Source: Doris montereyensis
Lineage: Eukaryota; Mollusca; Gastropoda; Nudibranchia; Dorididae
Direction: 5' to 3'
DNA: 64,000 bases
NCBI GenBank assembly: GCA_037039925.1
Contig: JAXRKP010000998.1
Coordinates: forward strand, 1 to 64,000
The notes under the pieces are model-generated. The model did not search any database, was not told the DNA's origin, and saw only the letters and a list, made by a program, of their open reading frames with translations. The position numbers and the translations under genes are program-made. Below, piece after piece: positions 48,201 through 63,200 of this stretch (within the stretch, counting starts at the first letter, position 1; each line of letters opens with the position of its first letter).

Positions 48201-51200
48201 CTCTCCCAGCGCCAGAAATGGAGAACAGCGTAAATATTTCCAATTTTAATGCATCATTATAAATTGTTAATTCAAATCATAAGTGAATGACTTTCTAGTG
48301 CATCTCAATGAAATGAAAAGTGATCACACATTTTTTAATGTTTCACTTTGGACTAATTATATTTCAGCATTTTTCTGAAAAATAAATATATTAGCTGATA
48401 GCTGATAGACCTAGTAGTAATAGATCTACCCCTATCATTTCACAAAACATGCAAACAGTGCAAAAATGATTTTAAATTTTTTTATTATCTCCTTTGAAAA
48501 ATAAACCACACAAGAGTGACATATCACAGCCTAAACACACGCACATATACTTACTCAGTCTACCGAGAAGAAAATGAGGTTTGGACGGCTTTTTCTATAA
48601 CTTGATTGAACTCTGCCAATTATAAATCTTCCCTGTTCTACTTTTAGCCACCACCACAGTCTCTCTCTTTCTTTCTCAGGATCAAAAACTAGATCTAGAG
48701 TTTTTAATTGATTGCAACGTAAAACATCTACCCACCCCCCTCCCCTAGTTAAAATCTCCATTATATTGGCGACGACCCCACCCCTCTTTCTTTCTTCTTC
48801 AATATAACCGGAATCTAGATCTAAATCTAGTAGTAGTAGTATAGTACATGATTGCCTTCTTCCCGGTAGACACATTCGTTATTTCTCTCTTTCTCTTCCG
48901 ATGCCGTATGTCAGATTCAGTCACCTCTTATTTTGCCATCCTATGTTTTCACATTGACTTTCTTCACCCTGTCCCCTCCTCTATTCTGCTATCAGGCCGT
49001 GCGTGCATAACATCCCTTCGATTGTCCACCCTCCTCTTTTCTTACTTAACACTTGCATTTGCCTTTCGGTCATCCGTAAATTACTAACTCTCCATATACA
49101 CTCTCTCTCTGATACTAATACACACATGCGCGATTGGTGGCATTAAACACACACAAACATTCTCTGTCTAGCCTTCTTACACACACAAATGCGCGATCGG
49201 ACTTAAAATATGCACAATGCTCCCTGTCTCTCTCCCTTTGACACGAACCACACAACAACGTGCGCGATCGGCTTTTTTAACATACACGACATTCTTTATC
49301 TCTCCAGAGTAAAAGCCAAATTGAAGAAAGGAGGTTGGGCCGTAGATAGACAGTTCATGGTATTGGTATAGCCACTAAAACTAAAGAAAGTATTGAAAAC
49401 TTTGTGTCAAAATTCGATACTAATTCCCTGGGTAAACTTTATAATTTTTAAAGGTGTCGGAATCGTTTAGTTTCAACATGAAAGAATCGCCAGACAGCAA
49501 AGCATGCATGACCGGAAATGGATGACAAAATGATGATTCATCGTCCACAAACTTATTCGCATTTTCCTATTTCGCAGATGATAATTGTTTATGTCTACTT
49601 CGATTTCCTGATTTTTCTCGTGTTCGTCTTCAATATATCATTTTCCCTGGTATTTTCTCGATTGGGAAACATTATTTTCTTTTTCAAGGATTTCCCTGAT
49701 GCATGGGAACCCTATTTTTACCACCTGAGCCCTATTTTCTACTTGTTTTCCTACCCAAGACTTCTGAATTTCAGACCTGAGTATGAAAAATCTGACATAT
49801 TTCCGACCTTGCTGGACACCCTGGACTCTTTTGTTACAGTCTACTTTCGTTTTTGTTTTGCCAAAGCGTTACCATCGTCAAAGCAGCCTCATCTGTTTGG
49901 TTTTTAATACATTAATGGTCAGTTTCAGACACTCAGGTAGAAAATTCACACCTCTCCAAAAAATTAAATTCCGGTGAAAACAGGGGGAAACCGGGTTTTT
50001 AATTACAGTTGGAAAGAGTTAAAGAATGACACAAAAGATATGGTTTTTCGAAAACAAAAAAAAGACCACAAATAAATCCCTTACCCCTTATCATAAAACT
50101 GCCAGTGGTAAGATATTCTCCGGAAGGCGCCGTTTTTGACACCTGGTCATGATATACCCACCAGGCAGAGGTCACTACCTTAGAGTCCCATGCAGCTATT
50201 GCAGATTGCCATGGTCCCAGCTTCATTCAATGTCTTTGGTGGAACTGGTCTCCCTGTGTAATGGAAAATTTATTTGTTCAATATTTAGCATTTACAGGAG
50301 TATCAAAAGTGAGTTCCATGATGGCATACATACTTTTAATTAAATCTCTCTCTAAAAATGTATCAAAAATAATATAACTAGTTGAATTATTGATTCTAGT
50401 TTGGCAGGTCACTTTTAACTTTTTAAAGAGAAGGGACACAAGGAAAGAAAACGACTAAAGATGTGTTCTTTTTGAATTCTTCAACATAAAGACATTCTTT
50501 TGATCAATGCAGTCAATTTCTGTAAACTTTCTTAACACATCTCGGCATCTCGCAGATTTTTTTAAACAAATAAAGAGATTTTCATGACACGAAAAAATAC
50601 ATAATCAAAATGGGTCACCGCTGATGACTTGAAAATTAATTAATATTTTATTTTAAAATATCACATATCTAAATTTTCATGTAAGTTTTTTTGTTAACAT
50701 TGTGTTCAATCTTAGAAAAATTATTTGCAAAATGAAAGTGGCTGAATTAACAATTCTCAAACATTACCGCCTGGATTCTTTAAAAGACAGCTACTGGCAC
50801 CATGAAGATCTGCATGGACATAGAGGTCTCCTGAGAAAGGCATATAAACACAATGTAGTGTTACAAGGATTTAACTTCTGATGAAAATTACACATAAAAC
50901 ATTTTTAGACACGTCATTCATATGTTTATATGTTAAATAAAGACAAAAACAATCTATGGTGGAAATGCTAGTCATGACAAATGTGATGATAACTACATTT
51001 CACAAAAATAAAAAAGATGAGTTGTCTCTTATATCAGTCATCTGACAGAATTAAACATTGGCATGTTTACCATAAAACGTAGCAAAAGTTTTCAATCCTT
51101 GCTGTTTCTTTATATAATTTATTAATATTTCTCTATTAAACTATATTATCATTATATGGTAGGACCGTATCTCACTCACCAGCTTTCATGTAACGTTTCA

Positions 51201-54200
51201 CAATCATTTCGTTTTGTTGCTGGTCTCTACCACCAATCACAAGATAATTCTCCTGAGCTTACAAACCACAAGAATTTTTCAAACCTGCGCAAATTGTGCA
51301 TGGGGAGATAAATGAGAGATTTTATGCATAAATCTATTTAATGCAATAATGAATTGAAATAATCAAATGAAAATGTTTAAAATTGGCTTTAGTCAGCAGG
51401 AATTAAGTTATGCATAAAACATGGTCAGAGCACAGACTTATGACATATTTTCATCTAAATTTTGTAACTTGAAGCTTATCTTTTTTAGCCTCTTTTTACC
51501 TGCTGGTGTTTTAAACCACAACATTTTTGACTGAATAAGTTTCCTGTTGATCAAAACAATGTAGTCATTTTAAATCTTGTAGACATGAGTGTAATTTTCA
51601 TGGAACCATCCAGCTTATATACAATTTCAACATCTCTTCAATAAGAATAATCTTCAAATTCCTACAACCCTTATTTTCACATCACTGATGATGAATCAAA
51701 GGATTTAGTGTCATACTTTACAAAACTGAAATACTGTGACATGTAGAAATGTCACACTTGCCAATAGAATCTATGAATGTATACATTCTATATGTATGAA
51801 TGTAATGGATCTAAATGGATGAATCCTCTTTCATGCTGGGTTGGTCTGTCAGTGGACAATTCAAAGTTCTGTTGCAAATTGTAAAACATCAGCAGAAATT
51901 CTGAGAATCTTATAGACATATAAAAAAAGAAAAGACAGAATTTAACAGAAGTTTCAAAAAGATCTCAACAAGTAACAGCCCAAAGTGAATTCCTAGTTAA
52001 AGTCAACTCCTTCAAATCGGTCCTATTTTTTTCCATAAATTCTATCCCCTGAATAAGGTCAATGTCAACCTTACCTGAAGTCAAATTTTTTGCCGGCCCC
52101 AGGTGTTGACTTAAAGCAAGTTCCACTGCATAAATCTACTTTATAAAAGTATTTTTTATACTGTTGGATTCCAAATGCTGCCTGGCTTGGATTATATTTT
52201 TTTCATTCTTCATTAGTGATAACAATGAATGCTAGGAAAAAATTGTCATCTTTTGAAGGGAAATGTTATAAACCATATCTTATAGTGTTTTGATTTCATT
52301 TTAAGGCTTACCAGTAAGTCTTTCTGGTTTTGTTGATAGAAACTGCAGTTTGAACTTCCTTCAGACTTTGTTTTGTCTTTTTCTCAGCTGATTTAAATGC
52401 CTGGATGACAAATGATGGAATGAAAAATTAAAGAAGACATATATGGAAACACTTCAAATTTAAGTGTTTACAATGGAAAGAGAAACCATGATATATTTCC
52501 ACACAAAACCTACAAAGTAAACTAAGACGTCCTTTAAAAAAATGGGGTGTATAAGAATTATATTACAACATTTAGAAGAATACAAAAAGATGAATCACAA
52601 AGGCGTATAGTAATCAGGGATGGGACAAGCCCTGAAAAAAACCACCAGAACTTTATCGCCCCGTTAAAAAATTTAAATAATATTACGTAAGAGCATTATA
52701 TTTAAATACATGTACAAGAAATATAAAGAAAAGGGCCACAATATAAATAAAAACCCAATATTATCACATATGCCAACTTTTTAGAACCAAAATTCAAGAG
52801 GGATTTTGTTTCTTCTGTGCACAATAAAGATACCTTGGCTGTTTACAGGGCAATCCGGGCAAAGTTTAAAAAAATTCTAAAAACCCCGAGATCACCTTAG
52901 TTGTGGATGTGGGTAAATCAATTCAAATCAAGAGAGATCTGTATCATATCATCAAAGTCCAGTAGTACATTGCTGGACTGCAAGACAGGGTTTTGGAGTT
53001 TGAGAACTGTATGGTAACTACCTATATATCTATGGGTTTATTTTCAAAGGTATATCATTGTACTACTCCTACTACCTGTACCACTACTACCAGGCATACA
53101 CTAGTACTACTATTTTCACTCTCTCTCTCCATTCCTCTGTCTTTTCTCTCATTGAACAGCAATAAATGATACCGCAGTGACTCACTCTCTCTCTGTGTTT
53201 GGGACATCCGTCCAAATTAGACTTAACCCTTTGTTTCCCGGACAGTGCGTGTGTGTGTATAAATGACACAAAAACACAGAGCTGCCAAAAATCCTGGAAA
53301 TCTGGGAAAACCCGGAAGATCCTCATCCCTGAGTAATGAAATAGTTGAAACGACTTGCATGCATTCAGACTATGGTCTATAAACTTTCAGAAAATGTGTA
53401 TCAATTGTACATATGCTGTATGGTATATTGCTCATTTTAATAGCACCTTTCAATTTCAATTCTTACTTTATTTGATGCTTCAACTGTTTTTTGCTCCTTC
53501 TTTGCAGCAAGCTTTTTCTTGTCAAAGTACCTAAGAGCAGACAATAAAAATTCAATGGATAACTCATGCTTGTCCAACTAGTCCAATAATAACTGAACAC
53601 ACCTTTCAGAAATGACATGTTAATGACACACCAACTATTTATTCAACGGAGACCCTTTCAATCTCTGTTTTGAAGGAAAGGAAAACCCCAAAATAAAGCT
53701 AGTGTCATACAAAAGTATTTATTCCATAAAAAATGTAAGAATTTCATTTTTATTTCCGTAAAACCCACTGATGCACAGTGTGCTATTTCTTATCTCACAC
53801 CAACTAAAGACCAGAAATACTGAAGAAAAGCTAAAAATAAACAGAGCCGTGAACTCATCTGCCTCGAAGTGAAAGGAAAAAATGCCTTTCTTGAGTGAGG
53901 ATGTTTTCGACATGAATAGATTGTATGCAACTTTCATTTTTCTTGACAGCAAGCTTACTTTCTAGAATTTCCGTACGCACTCAGAGTCAGGTCCAAGTCC
54001 ACCCTCATGGGTTTGATTGTCTCATATTCACTTTCCTCGTCGTCATCTGAACCAACGTAGGGATCACTGTGAAGAGCATTGGTTTTACTTCCATGATTAA
54101 CAGAATCAAATTTTTCAAGTTTATTTTCACGTAAAGAGTTATTTTTTTGTAATGGTAGAATATGTGATGCAAAAAAGCAAGATATGACTGTTGATTCCAA

Positions 54201-57200
54201 GGATGGTGTCAACAAATGAAGGCATGATAACACAAGAACAGCTATCTATTGCATCTATCAAAGTAGGTCCCATACTCACTGTTGAGCTTGGAGAAACCAG
54301 AAAAAGAGCCCTGCTTTCCACACCACCTTTACTTTTGCCGAATCTGAATAGGACCCAGCTACTTATTTCACTGCTGGGTTGACAGGAGGTCTAGTAAAAA
54401 CCCACCTATGCCTGGACCAGAGATCAGAGACAGGTCACTTGCATGGCAGTAAGACCTCTACCATCCGCTACCCTAGGTGATGTAAAACTACCAGTAGCTC
54501 ACATCAGCACATAGCATAAAGCAGCAATTTTAGTACCTCTTTGTTACAGAAAAGTACTGCAGCAATCAATGTTAAGTGAGAGGCTTGACAAATGAGGACA
54601 AACAATATACAAAAAGTTTGTCAAAGTTACAACACAATGTAACTGGATATACTTTATAAAAGCAAATACTTGTTTTCAGTGTTGGATCACAGATATGACC
54701 ACCCAAATTTGTGATTCACAGTATTCTAAATGAAAAAGCATACATAAAAATAAATTGAAAAACACCCACCAAAACTTAAAAATATAGAACCATTCACATA
54801 AATATATGAAAGGAAAAATGCCAAACAAGAATGCCCATTCGGTATCCTATCCTAAACATAGCTATATTGAAAGAGAATACTACCATCGAGTTTTATACAT
54901 ATTTTGTAACTAGCTGTCCTAACTCGTAATTTTTTATCGCTGGCAACAATATCTTCTGGTAAAACCATAATAGTTGGAATTTTGAGATTTATGAGAAAAT
55001 ACCCAATAGTCATGAGAGGATAGAAAATGTTGCATACTGTAAAAGAATGGTAATCTGGTTTGTGTCCAATTTCAAACTCTTGATGGCACAAGCCACGGGA
55101 TCTCCATTCACCTGGGCTTCTTGACTAGACTCAGATTTCCTTCCAATCAATTTGATTCGCCACAGCACTGCGAACAATTAGGATTGCCTTGTCCACCTTG
55201 AAGTTTAAATGAAACCATGAATGGGATGGGGGGGGGGCATCAAAGAAATATGAGCATTTTAAATATATGGACCACAAAAACAAATCAAAACTTAGGCAGA
55301 AACAAAATCTGGTATACTTTGGCATACATGGTTTTGTGCTATGAGCACACATTGATGTTAACATAGTGTGTGCGTACCATCCCTTTTCCCCCTTAAAAAA
55401 AAAAACAACTAAAAAAAGAAAATAACAAACAGTAATAGTATTATTGAACGAAAGATAGTGACAATGCTCATAGGCTGTTCTCTGATGTAGAGAGGAGCAA
55501 AACTACTTACAACAGTAAACCCCTTGCCGAGTTACTAAACAAAGAGCACTCACAAACCATCTCTATGGCAACTACAGCAAGAAAAATGAGGTAAAAGAAG
55601 AACTCAAGGACGGTGCTTAAGGATGAAATACCTGATTATATAAAGGATATGGGGAAGATGTTTATTTCATTGAAATTTACCCCATTTATGATATGCAGAG
55701 AGATCTCGGAATAAATTAAGACAAATATAATGAAAGACAGAAGAAAAAAGCATAAAAATAAAAGAAGCAGGATTTGCAAGCAGTGCCTGCTAACCAGCCA
55801 CAGAGGAACAAGTTTATTTTGTTTCTCAAGTTAAATTTTTCTTTATCTTACTATACTGATTTAGCTCACATCTTGTTTCAAAGTGTGCTAAAGATTGGCT
55901 ACAGAAATTTTTGTTTTATTGAAATTATCCTTCTACCACATGCGGTGGTAATCTTAGGTGCATTAGGAGGATCGGCAAGATGCAAAGCAAGTGAAAGAGG
56001 AAAAGGAAAGAAGTAGGACCTACCAGTACCATCTGCCAACTGACTGCCCTTGGCTACAGAACAAAATCATTGTACTGCATGAGGGTAATAAAATCTATGA
56101 GACAAGACAAGAGAAAAACAAAAAAGATGTTTGAAAAACAATTGTTGATCATAAATGATAGGAAAGTCTGATAGAAGAAACAAACTTGGCGTACCATGTC
56201 GAGGTTCATCTCAATTAGTTGACCTCGAAGAGTGTCTGATTCCTGTTAGAAAAAATACAAAACAAAGAAAAGCATATAAGAAAACATTTTTTAGTTAGCA
56301 ACAGAGAATGATTGACTCAAATCTGTCAGTGCAATCTGAAGAAATGGGAGCTACAAAATGTTTATATAATTCATTAAAATACTATAATAAATTAATTTTA
56401 CATATTAAATAATACATTGTTTGGTGGATGTACTACAATTTAAACGTTGCTCCATTCATTCCATATTTATTGTGAAAACAATTATAAACTGTGCAATAAA
56501 TGTGACAAGTATTTGAATAGTTAATAATTAGAAATGTATTTAGAGATATTGAGTATATTTTTTATACGTGTGTATGTATGTAATGAATATATGCATGTGT
56601 GTATTCACCAACAATCGATGTATTTCCCTGCTCTGTCAATGTACTACATGTAGATTCATATGATTTTTACATGTCTATAACCAAATTTCCCCTTGTGGTA
56701 TGAATAAAGTATTATTCTTATTCTTATTCTTATCATCATTCCATTTCAACTAATACAAAGACATGATTTAAAATTTGTTAGCTTCCTTTATAAAACATTA
56801 GACAGTGATGCCATTTACATACCTGCTCTTTTTTAAGTCCATGTAATCTCTTTTCATGGTCTCTTTTCACATTGTCAAGTTTCTTGTACGCACTTTTCTC
56901 CTGTTCCACACAACAACAAAAAATCATGTTGGATATCATTAGTGGTAAGACTGGGTTAAAACCAGTTGTACATAGCATACAAATGTAATAAATTATATCA
57001 GAGATTATATGTCCTTTCTTATTGTAACTTTTGCAATGTCATGGTTAGTAATTCTACAGAAGAAATCCTAGCCTCGACTCATATTTAATATGTCCTCCAC
57101 AAGATGGCTCGATGGAACCAAATCCCCCTAATGATCAGGCAATCATAAGTAAATAAATGCCGTAGCTCCTTCGAGGCCATTACAGTCCATAGAGCAGGAA

Positions 57201-60200
57201 CTTATCCCAGTTTCTATAGCGTGAAGTGGAACAGGTGATGATAACCACCTCCTGGTCAGGACGCTAGTCTGACGTATGTTTTTACTCCCAAGCTAGTGCT
57301 TGTACCCATTTTGCACCTGGGTCGAGTGGGGAAATGTATGTTAAGGGTCTTTCCCAAGGATCCCACCGTCAGGCCTGGCCTTGCCAGAATTCCAACCTGA
57401 GATCTCATGATCCCCAGTCTGGCAGCCTAACTACTCAGCCATCGACGCCATCTATAAATGCTGTACTTAATGTTTATCTTTATTTCCTGCCCTGTTTGTA
57501 CAAATACGCCACGGCTTTGATCACATGACTGGTGACTTTATGAGTTGTTATTCTAGTCATTTTAAATGGCTGAGATGGAAACATAACTGAATCATGAATG
57601 AATGGATATCTTGACTTACATGTTGGATAACCTTCAAGTCCAACTTCTGACTTTCTTGCTTTGAAAAAAATTCATCTACAGCCTGTAAAAAGCAGTGAAA
57701 AGTGAAAAGTTCACAAACAATTAGGTAATTAACTTTGATTCAGATCATGGGAAATATTTCTATCAATCAATAACTAGAAATTTACTTTTAGGTTTTACAT
57801 TTCAAAGACGGTCAATGCATCACGAAGATGTTGGAATAAAAACCCCCACAAATGTATGTCTAAACATCTTCAAATTTTTAAAACAACAAAATCGAAATTG
57901 CAATTTTAAAACTATCAAGGAGGTAAATAGAGTTATTTGGAAGTCTAATAAGTAAAATCCACAAGACTTATTCTTTCCATTACCTTATTGAAGAACTCAA
58001 ACTCTACGAAAGATTTCCCTGAATGCTGCTTGAATAGGAAGGGGTGGAATTCTTCATACCTGTAAAGAAAGTGTTAGTAATGATAATAGCTTGTCTTTCT
58101 CCAGCTTTTGGATTTTAAACCCACAGCACATAAAAGATATTGAAATGAGCCAGGACCTGGTAAACAATGAATGAATTGTTGTCAGCAAAACAAGAGTTTT
58201 GATCAAAGTTAGATCCTTGCATAAAAAATCTGTCATTTTGATGTTAAAAAAAAACCCACCTCCAGATTGTAACATTTCATGAGCGAATCGAGAGCATGTA
58301 TCGACTTACATAACAAGCATTTATTAACAGGATAGATTGATCAAAACTGTTGATTTTACAAGCCTCAAACTATCCTGCCCTGGTAAAATAAAACACAAAA
58401 ATATTCTTCACACTCTTTTAAATGCAATAGAAGGTTAAGATTAACCTTTATGTTGCCACACCATTTTACACCAGATGTCTTTGCCATTGTCTCCCATTTT
58501 GACTGAAATCCTTAGAAGTGACTCATGTCAGGAAAAAAATTCTCATTTCTAAACTACAATAGATATTCAAATGAAACTTTCAGGACATACTAATGATAGA
58601 TTGTGCTACAAGAATAAATATTTAAAATATGCAAATGAGGTCATGTGACCATGGCAGCCATCTCGGATTTTAACAATTTATGTTTTTTTGGTCATATCTT
58701 AGTGAAAACAAGTTGATGGTCACAAAATATACCATTGTGAAGCATATTATGGTCTAATCATGATTTGTGGATTGTATTGTAGTGTTAGGAAGACAGAGAA
58801 AAGGGAAGAATTAGACAATAATGAAAAAAAAAAAACTATTCATGTGGCATGACAAACACAACAAATTTAAATGTTCAGAACAAATACAGAAAATGACATG
58901 AAATCAGTAATCAAGAATGTTAAAATTTATTTTGATGAGCTGCCCTGTCTACATAAGTCTTCTATTATTGTGTTTTCTGTGTTTGTGTGTCATATATGTA
59001 TCTAATTTTCAAATATTCCCAGTGCCAGGCACTAGTATCAACAGTATCACATCCACTTTTTATTTCTGCTCTCTGCCGAAGAACCTTATACACTTCGTTG
59101 TCGCTGTCAGATGCAATAAGCTCTTCAGCACCTCTATCATATTCGCCGCACCATGGATCATCACTATCTTCAAGTCTAGCCTCGCCAGAATCAGATTCAT
59201 GACAGTGCATAATCTGTTCATCTTCGAAATACACAATTTCGAGGTTGCCAATGTAAACAAGTCGGAAAAATAGGCCAAATCCAGGTCAAATCTTGAATGG
59301 AAAAAATTCATGCAGTAGCAGCAGTCTGTTACGATGGCATGGAAACTACTCTACATAAAAATTTACTTCGTTTTATTTTATATTCAGCCTTTTTAGTAAG
59401 GGTTAAGAGGCAATCAACAACAAATAAACAAAGAAGCAACAAATATTGCATCTGATGCAATGTACACAAGCAGTTTTCACACACTCTTTCGTAAACACTG
59501 ATAAAACATTGTGTAATATCTTAAAGAACAACTTACAATACAACTTCCTCGACTCCTCCAGCAACAGCATTTGATTTCTTGTCTTTCTTCTGGATAATGT
59601 ATCCCTGTCAATCAAATACAGAAACATTAATATTTTTCATCTAGTTCACACCACAGTTGCCCTAATGTCTTATTTCCCCTCAAACTAAGTGGTTAGCACG
59701 TATGAAAGCAACAACCCTGGGTGGAATCTTACTTCTAAATTCAATAAAATAAATTATTTCAGTACCTCTTTTTCTGTCTGCTGAATGCATGAAAGAATTG
59801 TAAGAAGACAAACAGATGGTGGAAAAATCCAAATACTGTTTCATTCTCTCAATAAAGACTGGCCAGGCCAAATATGACACATGGACACGAAAATATAAAA
59901 AAATTCAACAAATGCAAAGACAACCCATGAGATATCAAAAAGCTTATAAAATTACTTCTCTTTAAGCATGTAAGCATCCTAATCCTGCCCCCTGATACCT
60001 CCCTGTTTATATTTTAGAAACAAATGAAATATGTGGCAGGATAAAGAACAACTTAATTAAGAACAAACCTGAATGCAATATTTCTTTTCTCTGTGCAATG
60101 CACAAATTAATCAAAGGCACTAGGTGGGAAGCAAAGAAAGTGTTTACTGACGATAAAATCTCTTAAGTCTCCCTTTGCTGAAAAGTGAGAACAAAAATTC

Positions 60201-63200
60201 CACTTGCAGTAAATGAGATTAAAACTCTAAAATGCGTCAGCCATGCACACTTGTGGTGTAACGATATGAGTATCTGAACAATAAATTGGAAGTTAGGAGA
60301 CCTGTCAAACGTTAAGGCTTATCTTGCTATCAATTGAGCCAGTTCAGGATTCCACATATCACGTCCACTGGCATCCACAAGTCAATCAGGCAATTTGTTA
60401 ATTGCATATAACTCCCCTCTTCACTAAGGGCATTTTCTTAATTTTTTTTGTTAGGCAGGTGAAAGAATTGCAATATATAGTGGGGTAAAAAAACAATCCA
60501 GTAATACAAAGGAATTTACATAAAAAATCAAAGCATAAGCACACATTGAAAACATACCTTGCAGGGCTGTGTCATGAAAGTATTCAATAAAGATTCGGCC
60601 TCCATGATACCTGACATAAGTTTGGTAAAATCTGGGAAAAGAAACAGGAACCATCTCGTCATAAGCAAATTACTTTCATAAATAATAGCTTAGATCAATA
60701 GGATTTAAATCAAAGCACACTTTCATAACCTTTATACATTTTTTCCCCTAATGAATGCTAATGAACTAAGTATCATCTGAAATTCAAAGATCTGTTTAAT
60801 ATATAAGGAAACGACTATGCAATTCAAAACAGAAAAAAAACAATAAATAACACAGAATGTCTGCTGTTTGGAACCTTCTTTGAACCAGGAAGGTTCCTAC
60901 TAACCTGTCTCCATGTTAAACCCTGATCCAAATTTCACATTCTCTGAAAATCCAGCAAAGAGGAGAGCATGCTCTATAATGGCAGGTCCATAATCTAAAA
61001 GGAAGAATAAAAACAAGACATCTTGGTAAATGAACTATTACACGACTTAAAGATAATACTATGTAAACAATTTTTCAGAGATAATATTGCTATTAAGTTC
61101 TATTTCCTTCATGAAGATTTAACTGATGGTAGGTGAGAATAGGATTCAACTGCAAAAAATATGTCTTGCAAAAACATACATATAAAATAAACCCACAAGG
61201 CTTGCTTCCAGTCATATAATTTAGCACACCGTAAAACTTTTACTATGTAAGAGGCCAATTTGGATGTTATATGTTAAATTATTTCTCATTTACTAATCTC
61301 ATCTTTAAAGCTCCCTCTTTCGTTAGTTGTTTTAAGCTTGAATGACATACTGCTCTCATCTATAAAGTGGGCAGTATGTGCACAGAAGAACGAAAATATC
61401 AGGCATCTTATGTTGTCATAATGTTTTTTGATATTGTTGGAAAAAAGAACCTCACAGACATCATAAAATACATTTGACAAAAGAACATGTTTATCTGACA
61501 AATTTTTTTGGATGATCAGATCACAAAATATCATAACTAGTTTTGAAATTCCTCTCAAATAATATCTCCCTTCAAAATAAACAATAGGCCCCCATAAACT
61601 TGTATCAACTGCAGTGTACCAATCAAAACCTTGACCATCATAATTTTACTTCTACAAGTAGATAAACAACTGCTGAAACCGCATTGAGAAAAATTTGCAT
61701 CATCAGATACCAACGAAATCACACAAAGTTATCTTATATCAAAAAGATTGGAAATTCTCTAGACAAAACAGTCTGACATCTTACCCAAGTTTGGAACCAA
61801 AAAACTTTTTTCAAAACATCACCATCCTTTCCTCCTTGCATCAGCTCACGAATGCTGTGAAAAATATAGATATGATACAAATCTTTTTCTTTTTAAATCT
61901 AAGAGAATTTACAAAGTTCATATTCCCTTATCACAGTGTGCTTGATTAAGGAGATGAAGAAAAAAAAAGGGTGGGGAAAATCACCTCAATTGTGAAGTTT
62001 GAATAAAACATCTAATGTAAGATGTTTTCGCTTTCATAAACAATCCTCCTATAGTCGATCTGTAATGTTTTGAAACATGAAAACTCTATGTAAATGTAGT
62101 TTTAGGCCTCTTTTTACAAACATACTCACCTATGGTTTAAATATTGTAAAATACGAGAATAATAAAGGAATCAAAACCTGTCATATGGTATCTTTACATT
62201 ATACAGTGGAATCTCTCTAATCAGGAAATCTTGGTGGATTGTAAAATTGTTCTGATTAGCAGGGTTTTCCGATTACCCATGAACCTAGGGATTTTGGTTT
62301 TGCCTCAACAGTTTAAGGTACTTAAGCCCTTCATGCTTTTTAAGCGCATCTTGGAGTTGGTATCCAAACTTAAATCAGTACTCTTCTTGAATAGAAATTG
62401 AAAAGGATGATGTCTAATGGAATCTTACTCAAAAGTGACAAAACAAAGTGAGTGGTAAAATACAGAATTAAATGACCAATTCATTGTAGCCACAAGCCCA
62501 GTTGACCAAAACAAACATGTCATTCATCAGTGGTGTCACTCACAGTTACAGGCTATGTCAGTGCATGAGTATGCTTTATAAGCATTGCCCCATGTTGACA
62601 CCGTACTGTATTGTTACGTGGACGAGCAAGGACTGGCACGATGCCTGATTTCACTCCTGCATAATGAATGTCTGGTGCATCTGGCTTATGGCCATTGGGA
62701 ACTAGCCCTTACAACATCGTCTACATATGTAATGTGTAACACATCTAGCACATACGCAGGTGTAAATTTGGATAACAAGCGAGTGTTGGAATATATGATG
62801 TTGATAATTGATGCACGACGCCCGCATAAAAAAAACCGTCCCAGGTAGCTGGGGCCTTTCCTGTCGAGAGAAGGAAAATGTTTAGAAAAATTCTGTTCCC
62901 TGTGATTTCTTCCCAATTGGCAGGGTTTCCTTGATTTCCTGAGATCCCAAATAGTACTGTAAAAATGATCTTATATATGCATGGAAGATTTAAAAACTAA
63001 AAATACTTCTTGATGAAAGATAGATTGATAAACTGCAAAGATATTCTATAAAACTTGTAGCACTTCAGAATTAATTCACACCTTTGCTCTGATGGAGCTG
63101 TGTGAGTTTTGCTCCCATCAACAGGATATGTCTCTTTCACAGCAAATCTAACATCTTGGCTATTGTCTGTTCGTGGCCTCAAAATGTTGAGTATGAGATA

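Noticed and set aside
49518..49907. 129-residue hydrophobic frame on the + strand
   Set aside because: Lies in a NEMF intron with no partner exon and is T-rich; looks like chance.
62585..62848. 87-residue frame in the Tigger-like element
   Set aside because: No DDE or helix-turn-helix motif; too short to be a transposase.
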